From Tubiluchus corallicola (lineage: Eukaryota > Priapulida > Priapulimorpha > Priapulimorphida > Tubiluchidae), in NCBI GenBank assembly GCA_030141605.1, contig JAQGDQ010000390.1, positions 79,501 to 143,500 on the forward strand: a stretch of DNA of 64,000 nucleotides. Reading direction: 5' to 3'. This document shows, in pieces, positions 12,237 through 22,559 of this stretch. The position numbers were made by a program, and so were the translations under genes. The notes below the pieces were generated by a model, which saw only the letters and a list, made by a program, of their open reading frames with translations, did not search any database and was not told the DNA's origin. The number at the start of each line of letters is the position of its first letter. Position 1 is the first letter of the stretch.

Positions 12237-14212
12237 CTTTAATTCAATTACAAATTCGATTATTTTCACTAAAACGAAGATTAATAATTCAAAATGCCTC
12301 ACAAAATCACAGCAATAACTTGTTTGCGTCTGATTATTAGTGGTTGCTAGGTTTCTTGTTTTGCTGCCACCTATGAAGTGGCAAAGAAATGAAAATTCAT
12401 GAAGCCAGCCATGCCTTAATAAGTAAAACTGATTTAGTTGTAAATTTTTGTGTACGCACAGCTTGCTTAACTTACGCAATCTTTTGAGAAAAACAAAATA
12501 GGCCTTGATAACTTAATGCAATATCTCTAATTTTGGATTATGTAACAGTTTAAAAATTGCTTTCAAGTGAATAAAAAAACTGTATACACTATACAGTAAT
12601 GACTAATGCGATGTTCCTGAAAAAAGTTAAACACACTAAACTAACATGGTTTACAAAGCCACTATTATTATTATAATTATTTTTTAATTTTGCTTATAAT
12701 ATATGTGGGAGGTTGTAGTGCATTATTCTATTTCTGGTTTTTACAGAGATGCAGCAATCATGCCCAATTAAATTACAAAGCCATTCTGCAGCAATCATGC
12801 AGTAGATTCAGAATTTTTTACACTGTTAATTAAAATAAGTAAATTTAATAGCTTTTTAGTACGTTTGACAGTATGACATAAATTGGAATTAACTTAAAAT
12901 AAAACCTTGCTTCCGTATTGCTTCATAATTGTATAGAAACAGAGAAAAAGTAAAAGAACAAAATGCAAACATAAAATTTAATAACAGCATAAATAACTAG
13001 TTTATATTTTTGATTCTGTGCAAAGCACACAAGAAAGCATCACTTTCTATCATCAAATCAAATGCAATATCAAATTTTATCAAGTATTTTGCATTCATTA
13101 AAATTTGTAGCATGATACTATTAGACTATGTAGACTGTGGAACTATACAAAAATGTTAGTTAATCCAGTGCAACTCACATCTCTGGATATCGAGGGTACA
13201 AAGGTGTTTAAATGCAATAGAATGCATTCGGTCTTCTCTCTTAAGATACAATCTCAATAGATCTTAATACGATATCTCTCTTAAGATCGAATTTAGGATT
13301 TCTGGCTATATAATTATGCAATACAGTGCTGTGAAATTTAAGCAATCAATCAATATACACAATTTGCAAAAACTCACAGATAAGAATATCTTTGTGAAGT
13401 TCCTCTATAAAATACTTTTATAATGCGAGGCATTTATATACATTATAAACCTTAAACTTTGTGATTTTTAAAAATTCATTTATAATCTGTAACTATAATA
13501 ATTAGTCGCAATGGGGCATATAGCTATGCAGGACTATTTACAAACACATGTTCCTGATGGACAATTGTTTATAAAATCTCCGATATAAAATTATACATTC
13601 CATGTAGTAACTTTTATAAAGATATTCCTCTGTGTGATTAAAATTCAGCAATCGTTTCCTGCACAACTGTTTTTATTTTAAGATAGCAAGTCACTGTGCA
13701 AAACAACATTAAAAAATGCCCAAAAATGCTAGGTGAATATTAAGGGCAAGTTAAATATCTACTGCATGTATAGCACAATCTAACAAGCTAATTTCCTTTT
13801 TAGTTTACAATTTTAAAATAAAATTATTTTAAGAACATTAAAAAACAATGATAAAAAACATTGATGTAAAATCTAGAAGTAACTAACAAACAAAAAACAT
13901 AAATGCATAACCTTTCATTGTGCATTCATGTTTTTTACAATTGTATTATTTTAGAAGTCATCCTATTAGAGTGCTACAAAGTATAGTATCCAATATACAT
14001 TGTTTCCAAACAATGATAAACTAAGACTTTTATTTTTACAATCAAATGTAATCAAATCAAAAAAATTCAAAAGCAAAAGTCACATCTACATATAAGTATA
14101 TGACATACTATATAGCTCGTAGTCCTGAATTAATGCAACAATTACTGAAAATCATAGGCGAAGTGATACTAAGCTATCGTTGCAAAAAATAACAGTGTGA
14201 TAGTAAATGAAA
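12237..14212. other. Intergenic region between CCDC39 and CDAN1
   Basis: AT-rich, no convincing exon or RNA gene on either strand. It must hold the CCDC39 promoter (right next to 12237) and the CDAN1 3' UTR (near 14212). Confidence 0.6.
14028..14033 (-). terminator. Possible CDAN1 polyadenylation signal
   Basis: AATAAA on the minus strand, about 180 bases after the CDAN1 stop codon. Position is right, but the surroundings are AT-rich so chance occurrence is likely too. Confidence 0.35.
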
Positions 14213-17200
14213 TTAATTTGATAATACTTTATCAACATTATTATTGGAAAACTGATTAACAATCTGCCGAACCATACAGTCAAACTCAGTAAGTACATTT
14301 GGGTCCCAGTCAACTTCTCGGATTTTTGCACAATAGTTTTCAAACGACTCTAAATGCAACAATTTGTTGTTCAACAACAAAACAACTAAAAATCCCAACT
14401 TTTGCAATGACAGCTTTAGGTGTCGTTTTTGCAGCACCTGATGCAACAGAGTAACCGACATCATTTCCTCAACATACTGGGTTACACCAAAATGGTTGAG
14501 CCACAAATTAACAAACTGCAGTTGAAGCATTTCTGAAACACATTCCGGTTGTGTGACAATCAGCGCTACATTCAAGTCAACTGTCACAGTTCCGATGGTC
14601 TTTTTTACAGCAGGCATAAGGTCCTGTCTGCGGAGAACAGTTTCCTCTGCAATTTTTAAGAGTGATATAACCTCATCAGTAGTCACAAGGTTATGCTGCA
14701 ATAAAAGGCACTTCAAAAAACGTTTTACTGCCATGATTACCTCTGATGGGGCAAAAGCATTATCAGAATGTACAAGAGCTGATGTCTCTATGATTTCATC
14801 ACTGGTTTCCTGGGACAATTCTCTGGCTTTTATGGTCTTTGCTATAGCAGCAGTCAGCTCTGACTGCAAAGCACTTTCTGTTACATGTGCTCTACACCAT
14901 GCCATAACTTTCTCTACTGCTATATGCACAGCTACTGAAAAGCATGTAGAGATAATACGAGTACTTGAATCATATGACAAAACAGATGGAATAACCGTGA
15001 TAAGTCTTTCGTGGCACAGTTTATAGGCTGTTTCCTGCACAGCATTATAAAGAAATAATTTAACATTTGTAGCTTCTGTGCAAATCTTCTCAGTCATTTG
15101 CTCATCAGATAAATCCTTAATAGTACACTCCTTCACAAATGTGTTCAATTTATCCAAAGCAGTTGCTTTAGCATCAGACACCAATGTCTTCTGGAATTTT
15201 TCAATGACACAAGAAGATACTCGGTCAGCAGTAAACTCTACAGACCTTTTAATATTAGGATTTTGATTATTAAAGAAATTTTCCTCTAGGTGTGATTTCA
15301 GCTGCTTGGACGATGGTGGGACAGACTCGGGTTTTGTCGATTTAGGTGTAATTTTCCTAGCAACACATTTACTGTTTTTACCCGTAACAAATTCACCCAA
15401 CAGCTGTTTTAGCTCAGCCAAGTATGGACAACAACTATACAAAATGGAGTGGTCAACAAGACCAAGGACACAATCTACCTGTTGACGTTTTAACAGAAGT
15501 TGCACTGGAAGGTCATTTTCACCATTACTCACAATTTCTAAGAAAAGCGTATTGGGAAAGATCGGCAGTTCAAACAGCCACCCAAGCATTGTCACACATA
15601 GTAAGGCGTTTAGGTTAAAAGACGATGAACCCATTTTTAATTCATCAGATAGATAAATCCTCAGCAAGAATTTAAGTACATTGAGGTAGTAAGGCAGACG
15701 AGGGGATACTTCATCCATCATGCTCAAATATTCAATAACCCAAGGAAGCGTAATAACTAATCGATGTGATTCGTAAGCCTGTTGTATGTGACACACAATG
15801 TCAATCGGTGGCAGAACACAGCTCCGTACATCAATTTCCGCATTTTGCACACTTTCGGGTAAACGTGTGGAGTTTCTATATGGCAGAAAAACAAGAAAAC
15901 CCAAGAACTTTGCAAGCAATCGAAGACTTTCTAGTGTGCTTGCATAGCTATTTCTCTCATCTTTGCCTAATTCTGTGGTGCAAGCATCACTTTCAGATAG
16001 TGTCACAGTCATGTCATTCAGTTCTGTGATCTGCGAAACTAAGCTGTCAATCAAATGCTGGTTAAATGCAACATCATTTGCAATTAAGATAAAATCGCGA
16101 AAAAATTCTTGCATCCCAGAGAAAGATGGTGAAGGGCAAGGTCCTAGCAATGTTGACGGAATAACAAATCTCTCTTGGAGACGCTTGAATTTCAGTGGAT
16201 CAACTTTTTTCAATTCTCCCAATAATCCAAGTGAATTTCCATCTGAAGTAATATTACATATATTGACCTTGTCTTTACACATTGCTAATAACTGAGCTAA
16301 AAATAGCCTAGCAAAGTGCAGATAATTTGTGATTTCTCCCTTCGCTGAGAATATGTAGCGAATCTTGCGGTATAATTTTGTGCCCAAGGACCAACCCGAC
16401 ACCGTGCGATTGCTTTCCCACTCCCTTATTACCTCATAGAACTCATCCCGTTGCTTCCGAAAAAGATGAAAAGACTTATCACTAGGGAAATTCCTTCTGT
16501 TATCAGTGTCAGCATGAAAAAATACACTACTAGCGGATGCCTCTTCAAATGATGGTACGCAACTATAATCATCCTTGCAAACCAAATCAATGTATTCTTT
16601 CAGATTTGCATTAAACAAGACTACCCTGGGATTATCAGATAATAAACGCAGCACTTTCTTGTCTAGTAAACCTACCAATGCTTTAAGGTTGTCTAAAACC
16701 TTTACTGAAAAATACACACAATTGTGAATGGAATTCAGGTATTGGTTAGGTTCTACTGCATGTAGCTCTGTGACAACTTCATTTTTGCACACTAAAAGTT
16801 GCATTATAAAATATAATTCTAGTGCTATGTTAGGCACCAGATTTTCTCCAATTATGCCAGAATAGACCTCTGCAAGTATATTCAGCTGTTCAACGTTAGT
16901 CACTTGTGACAGGTCAACAGCAACATTTTCATAAATTTTATCAAGCCGATGAGGTCTTGTTTTTTTGGGTGTGACAAATAACTGTTCTGCATTTTTGTAG
17001 CTGGAAGGTGACACTGAAACAGTCAAACAGTCTAAAGATTGGTTGCTTAACAGTTCAGAACTATTTTTCTTACTAGCACTGGAACTCGATTCCGATTCCT
17101 TAAACAAATTTTTCTTCGCAGATAAATTAGTGGAGTCATCCAAATATAGATTTTGAAACTTTTCACTGTAACTGGGTTTCAAAGCTTCATATGAACTATT

Positions 17201-17935
17201 CCCTGACAAAATAAATCGTTCACTTTCTGCCACATCTTCACTTTTGATAAGCATTGGCGTAATACGTCTGCTTTTCTTCTCACTTGAACCAATCGCTGAC
17301 ACAGGAAGTGGTGGAAAATCATCTGAACTCAAATTAAAACTAGCACAATTTGTCGGTGCACGTTGACCTTCAACTTCAAACTTCCTGTATAGTTCTTTTG
17401 ACTTGTTAGAATTGCGACGATTTCTACTGCATGGTCTTCTCTTTGATTTCTTACTTGGACTAGATAACGTGTCGCTCACGTTTTTCCCAAGTGAAATCTC
17501 TGAAGAACAGTCATCATTTATAAGACATGTCTCCCATTTACTTCGAGCACTAGATTCCTTTCCTTTGTTAAATGGCGTTAAGTGAGGCGAGTCCGGCAAA
17601 GTTGCAGGTGATACAAAAGATGATCCTCCATTAATTGGCGACGAGGTAAAAAGCTGCGCGCGACTTGATCCAGTTCCCTTCTTGTTACACAATTTTCCAG
17701 TTTTCATACTAACGGGCGTTTTTACGGGAGTTTGTTGATACTGAGTTTGCAAGACATTGTACGACTGGTCACGTAAAAAATTCACAAAGAACGGAATAAA
17801 ATCCTGCTTTATTTCATTTAACTGTTCTAGCTCCTTTGGTATTGCGCATGTTGGATCAGCAACATCACGGATCCACTGCAACAAGAATGTTGTTTTGATT
17901 TGACCACTAAAAAGTAAATCTAAAACAACCGCCAT
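14213..17935 (-). CDS. CDAN1: Codanin-1, intronless 1240-aa ORF
   Basis: Codanin-1 binds the histone chaperone ASF1, limits its delivery of histones to chromatin, and works with CDIN1; human mutations cause congenital dyserythropoietic anaemia type I. The N terminus WIRDVADPTC...FIPFFVNFLRDQSYNVL matches the family. Residues 203-210 (SSDDFPPL) and KKSRRITP (220-227) correspond to the ASF1-binding B-domain-like motif (SRRINPTP in human). TDNRRNFPSDKSFHLFRKQR, FYEVIREWE, GPCPSPSF, FFRDFIL, FNQHLIDSL and LAKFLGF are diagnostic, as is the Codanin-1 C-terminal region (ARKITPKS, KRSVEFTADRV). Length is close to the human protein (about 1230 aa). Start is the first ATG (MAVVLDLLFSGQI), which aligns with the family start. 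No stop, frameshift or intron interrupts the frame, whereas vertebrate CDAN1 has many introns. Confidence 0.97.
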   Translation of the reverse strand: MAVVLDLLFSGQIKTTFLLQWIRDVADPTCAIPKELEQLNEIKQDFIPFFVNFLRDQSYNVLQTQYQQTPVKTPVSMKTGKLCNKKGTGSSRAQLFTSSPINGGSSFVSPATLPDSPHLTPFNKGKESSARSKWETCLINDDCSSEISLGKNVSDTLSSPSKKSKRRPCSRNRRNSNKSKELYRKFEVEGQRAPTNCASFNLSSDDFPPLPVSAIGSSEKKSRRITPMLIKSEDVAESERFILSGNSSYEALKPSYSEKFQNLYLDDSTNLSAKKNLFKESESSSSASKKNSSELLSNQSLDCLTVSVSPSSYKNAEQLFVTPKKTRPHRLDKIYENVAVDLSQVTNVEQLNILAEVYSGIIGENLVPNIALELYFIMQLLVCKNEVVTELHAVEPNQYLNSIHNCVYFSVKVLDNLKALVGLLDKKVLRLLSDNPRVVLFNANLKEYIDLVCKDDYSCVPSFEEASASSVFFHADTDNRRNFPSDKSFHLFRKQRDEFYEVIREWESNRTVSGWSLGTKLYRKIRYIFSAKGEITNYLHFARLFLAQLLAMCKDKVNICNITSDGNSLGLLGELKKVDPLKFKRLQERFVIPSTLLGPCPSPSFSGMQEFFRDFILIANDVAFNQHLIDSLVSQITELNDMTVTLSESDACTTELGKDERNSYASTLESLRLLAKFLGFLVFLPYRNSTRLPESVQNAEIDVRSCVLPPIDIVCHIQQAYESHRLVITLPWVIEYLSMMDEVSPRLPYYLNVLKFLLRIYLSDELKMGSSSFNLNALLCVTMLGWLFELPIFPNTLFLEIVSNGENDLPVQLLLKRQQVDCVLGLVDHSILYSCCPYLAELKQLLGEFVTGKNSKCVARKITPKSTKPESVPPSSKQLKSHLEENFFNNQNPNIKRSVEFTADRVSSCVIEKFQKTLVSDAKATALDKLNTFVKECTIKDLSDEQMTEKICTEATNVKLFLYNAVQETAYKLCHERLITVIPSVLSYDSSTRIISTCFSVAVHIAVEKVMAWCRAHVTESALQSELTAAIAKTIKARELSQETSDEIIETSALVHSDNAFAPSEVIMAVKRFLKCLLLQHNLVTTDEVISLLKIAEETVLRRQDLMPAVKKTIGTVTVDLNVALIVTQPECVSEMLQLQFVNLWLNHFGVTQYVEEMMSVTLLHQVLQKRHLKLSLQKLGFLVVLLLNNKLLHLESFENYCAKIREVDWDPNVLTEFDCMVRQIVNQFSNNNVDKVLSN

Positions 17936-18438
17936 GCTTCTTTCGCAAGAATATGAATGATCGTCATTTCTTGGACTCGCGAAGAGTCATTGACTTGGTA
18001 CCCAAACAGGATGTCGAGTTTTTTTAATGAATAATTTTTAATAATTGAGTTATTTATTACAGTGTTTAAAAGCCCTTGCAAACGATTCCTTCACTTGTCC
18101 ACACCAGTTGAGCGGAACAAGACAAAGAATATTTGAAGAATCAAGAGAAATCAGAATGGGAAAACTAAAAAAAAAATCAAAATAAAATCTGCATTTTAAC
18201 ACGCATGCAATAATAAAGTTTAGCACAAAATTAAGATTTTGGAAAACAATCATGGCCACGGAAGAAGTGTCGCACGAAATTCTAGCATGCAGCATTAAAG
18301 GCATTTTTAATGTTAAGCTCAAATTATGACTTAAATATTTGTCCACACCATGGTTCTCATAGCACATGCTGCTATTATTAGTACAACACAATTGGTTTTT
18401 CACAAATTCTTCCTAACCCAACTGTCATATTAATATAA
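17936..18438. other. CDAN1 upstream flank
   Basis: About 500 bases between the CDAN1 start and the retroelement relic. No gene seen; presumably contains the CDAN1 promoter. Confidence 0.5.
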
Positions 18439-19965
18439 TTATCTTTTAATCTTTTCTACATCTTTAATTCTAATGGTTGTAGCATACTGCTTGGCTCTGA
18501 ATTGCAAGTCTACAAGTGTCTTTATGAAAATAAAGCCAGCAGAGCATGAAGCTACCATATACTTGTTTCGGCTGGTATGCTTGGAGCCATCGTTTTTGAC
18601 ATGCACATGGTCACCAGGGCGAAATTCACCGCTGTGAGGGTGGACTAGCTGTTTTAGGTGTTTTTGCAATAGCACTTGACAAATGATTCTGGGAGTGATT
18701 GTGCTGCAGTTGTTGAGCTAAAAACTCATGTGACATGGTAATTAAGTTGAGCAAAAGTGTCACTATCATGCTGATGTAAAATTTCTTTGACAGACAGACC
18801 ACCTTTGATGATTTCTAATTGTGGAGTTTAGAATGAATACAGTTACAGCTAAAGTTGCATCTGTAAGAGGGCCACCATCGGGGCACGTTTTTTATTTCAA
18901 CTTCCAATTTTTGAATAGTTTTTTCATTTTGGGGTTTTTGGTTAATGTTTTTGAGCCTCCTTACTTCCAAAGTAATACCATGACATTTGAGGCGGAAATT
19001 CCCTGTAAGGGATTGCCAGGGTGGCTCTATCAACACGAATGACAGCACATGAAGAAACTTAAATCTCCTGTAATTTTAACAAATGCATCTCATAAGCATA
19101 TTGCATTCTCATTAAGTATAAGTTTAGCCTGTGTAAAGGCAGAGAATGAATCTCTCACCACGAGTATTTTCTGCCTGGTTCGGCAAAGAATATCGGCTGA
19201 AAATTTACCCAATGGGGTAAGAGGAGGATCAGTTGTGTGAGTTGTAATCCGAGAGGAAGTGTAGCCAGTGCACTACCATGAGCAGAGGAAGCAGTAACTG
19301 AATGGATGTAATGATCGACATTAAAGGCATAGTAGACTCAAGAAAGACTTTCTAAAGTTGAGATTTAGTTGGATGATATAAAAGTAGTATCTTTTTGCTG
19401 TTACAAATTACATAAGAACTGAACAAATGCTGCCACAGCTGACAGCTCCATCATAAGTTACAATAAGTTGATTGATAGTGTGTGGGATGGTGACAGTTTC
19501 AGGATTATTAAGGATAGTTTAGGCATGAGTAAAAGCTTGTGATAGATTGCCTGTCCACTCAACATGCTGATGCGAATCTTTGCCAGTAACTGCATTCGAT
19601 GGGTGAGAGCAAGGCCGAGCATTGAGATGTGCATGTTTTGACATGGTAATCTGCACTAAACTATGAACACAAGCCTTTAACCATGGTTTATTGCATGTAG
19701 TGACGGGGCTGATCTCATAGAAACTGGGAAACTCTAATAGATTCAAGAGACCATGTCAATGCTGCGAGCAATGGCATTGCCCCTAACACATAAATCATCT
19801 GCTAGCTTCCCAATTGAACCTTGCTTTCATGTCACCTAAAACTCTTGCCATTAAATAATCTAGATGTTCACTTGAACGGCGCATACCCATAGCTGCTTTG
19901 TATGACCTCATAGACATTTAAAGGGTGTCATAATTAACATCCAGATATTTCAAAGAAGATCATAT
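18439..19965 (-). pseudogene. Decayed Ty3/Gypsy-like pol fragment (RNase H to integrase tail)
   Basis: Read on the minus strand, fragments in shifting frames follow pol order. EWTGNLSQAFTHA then a stop then LNNPETVTIPH and IVTYDGAV (about 19560-19437) resemble the RT/RNase H junction. GKFSADILCRTRQKILVVRD and AFTQAKLILNENA (19210-19090) resemble an integrase core. Next comes a segment like LEVRRLKNINQKPQNEKTIQ (about 18970-18880). Last is FRPGDHVHVKNDGSKHTSRN (in 18439-18675), an integrase C-terminal tail. Several stops and frame changes show it is dead. No LTRs or gag were recognised. Family assignment rests on remembered motif patterns. Confidence 0.65.
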
Positions 19966-21763
19966 AAAACCCAAGACCTCCCAAAACAATCAAAGATGTC
20001 TAACAATGACATTATACATTAACTATGACTATGGGTGAGAATTCTCTGCCAGAAAGCAAATTTGAAACAAATCAAACGTGTGGCTTTTGAATTTGAATCA
20101 AACTGAATTCGAACTAAAAAAACTCGAGCATTCGATGCTCATCCCTAAATATTACCTGGTGGTGAAATTATCCAAAAACAAAATACAGTTATTTTTCGAA
20201 TAGTTTCATCAACCGACTAATAATGGGTTAATTGTAGTTGAGTCTTTTACTTTTTCATTTACATTCAGTATACATCGCTGTGTAATTGAAAAATTAACAA
20301 ACTTAAAATCGAAAGGATTATAGACTGAGAAAATTAGCATCGAGCCAAATATAATGTATAATGGGTTAACGTAGAGTGTTGACTAATGGTGTAGTCACAG
20401 AAAACACTGTAATCAGAGGTTAATACCACTGACTGCTTTATTAACATAATCAGTATGTCCAATATAACATAAATGTCCAACAGCTCCCATAAAGTGGATT
20501 AACCTGACTGTTCAGAGCACAGGTGTATAATAACAGACAGGTGACTAGCAGGAAACAAACAGAAAAGCTGGCCAAAACCAAAAGCTTTACATTCACGTCA
20601 CAGATGGCGCCTCGTGCACGATAAGTAAGATTAACAAAAAACAAATAAAAGCTAAGTCTGCTACAAATGGATTTATACGCTACTAAATAGATACATGTAT
20701 TAGTTCGCGTTGGAAAATGCTTATTGGATAACTTGCTAACAGCCAGGACGACAAACACTTGTGGGTGTGCAGTTCGTGCAAAATGCGCATGTAAGCGAAC
20801 CGCATGTTGCACCTGTAACATTCATGCGCGTGCTAAAGACATATAGTACCAAGTCGCAGTCGGCCAGCAGCAATTGTAATTTGTGAATCTAAAAGGTTAT
20901 TAAGTTAATTATTATTAAAACAAGTAAAATAGACTGCAACAAGCAAAGCTACTTAATATAGCTGCTTGTTTTAACTAGTTTTTACAACTTATTTGGTATA
21001 ATCACAGTGGGTTAATTTCTGTAAACAATATTTAGAAATGTGTAAAAACTATCGTTTCTGTAATTTATGTATCGCACTTGGCACGGGCCTTACTTGCCCG
21101 CATGTAGTTGAAGCAGTCTGCCAAACATTTTGACCTTCGCTGAAATGACTGTCGGTAAAACTTGCAATACTAATACTAATAAAGAAAGGCAATGGTTTAA
21201 GATTTGCTTGTATGTGCTCTGAACTGGTGGCTTGCCTGTAGAAACGTCACACTCACAACTAGCACAAGGGGCCCCGTTCGAAAACAAATTTCAACGACCT
21301 TTCTCAGGCCCAATGCTATCCAAACAGAATTTTTCAAATATGTTCGAAAAATGCTAATTTTTTCTGTTATCTTCTTTGCCGGTCAGAATTTGATAGAATG
21401 GTGGTAGTCATTGTTAGAAAAACATAAATGAATTGAAGATTTAACATTGTTTTCGAATATCATTGGTCAGTTAGCAAACTCTTGAAAAATGTCCACAATT
21501 CATGTGGCTGCACATAATTTAGACAAACTTGAAAACTGTAAGTTAAACCGCATTTGTTTCGTAACTGAGTAACTAGTATTTTTATTTGTGTTAATTTTGT
21601 CTCAAATTTATAGTAATTCTTAAAAATAAGTTTCACAGTATTTCTACATGTAATATCTATGTACCGGTATTTAAATGTCGTATTTGATATATTATGCAAC
21701 CCGAAACATATTAATTATTGTTTCATTATGTCATCCCTTTTTAGTGTTGCGTTGCAGCTGAGG
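19966..21763. other. Intergenic, no gene recognised
   Basis: A 123-codon minus-strand ORF (20450-20821) shows no recognisable domain. The stretch 20040-20150 includes AT-rich repeats of an ATTCGAA-like motif and may be another element remnant. Confidence 0.5.
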
Positions 21764-21771
21764 TTACTGAC

Positions 21772-22369
21772 TAGGGCTGAGACGGTTAGGTTTTTCAACT
21801 AATTATTAAACATTATTAATTGCATTCGGTTAACCCCATTATATAATCATAGAAATTCGTTCAACATTGTATTTTGTCAGTATGTGAATAAATTATGAAC
21901 TTTTTTGAATATTTGAAGAATTTTTTGAACAATAAAATTAAGTTTATAAAGAAATATTTGCAATCCAGTTACCCCTCCAAATCATGCCACATTCACTCTT
22001 ACATCGGGAAATCACCACGTGTGCAAATTCAACCCCAAGTAAGCGGTGCAGATTAAATCTAGCGTGTGCCAGTGAGAATGTCCAACATGGCGGCATCCTC
22101 GTAATATACGCGATCGAAAAACTTGCAATTTACTTTTTAGATGCTTCTTAGGCAACTAGATTAATTGAAACAATATTGTAAACAGTACAATTTTATGTAA
22201 GCGGGATATTACTAAGTGCATTCGCCAACTCAGAAAATATACAAGGTTCCATTAATGTGGATACGTAGAAAACTTGGTTAAGTAATGGTTAAATGGTTAG
22301 TGATTCTCTAAATGGTTTCACTAGTTAGCGGTCAGTTAAATGTTTAAACGGCTAACTGTCTCAACATTA
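21772..22369. mobile_element. hAT-like non-autonomous DNA element next to FSP1 promoter
   Basis: Left end TAGGGCTGAGACGGTTAGG and the reverse complement of the right end, TAATGTTGAGACAGTTAGC, are inverted repeats. The flanks are TTACTGAC (21764-21771) and TTACTAAC (22370-22377), an 8-bp duplication with one mismatch, as hAT transposases make. No coding sequence inside. It ends about 110 bases before the FSP1 start codon. Confidence 0.6.
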
Positions 22370-22480
22370 TTACTAACTAGCTCGTTTGAGCTCTGACTAT
22401 TGTCCTGTTTTTCTGTTAATATTGTTTACTTGTTAAACCGCTGTTACGTAAAAGTTTGTTTTTCTGACAGGTTCTCAATC

Positions 22481-22559
22481 ATGTTGTCTTCAAAAATGTT
22501 TCGGTATGCCGCTGGCACAGTGGCTGCAGCTGGGACAGCGTACTTGGTGTACACCTGTG
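22481..22559 (+). CDS. AIFM2: FSP1 exon 1 (residues 1-26)
   Basis: ATG at 22481, donor GTAAGA at 22560, phase 1. A second in-frame ATG is at codon 6. Upstream TTTTTCTGACAG (ending 22470) looks like a splice acceptor, so a 5' UTR exon may exist. Encodes the hydrophobic N-terminal segment. Confidence 0.82.

Noticed and set aside
14553-15026. 157-codon plus-strand ORF
   Set aside because: Antisense shadow of the CDAN1 coding sequence.
20450-20821. 123-codon minus-strand ORF
   Set aside because: No domain, no conserved motif and a composition typical of AT-rich chance ORFs; no splice-linked partner exon.
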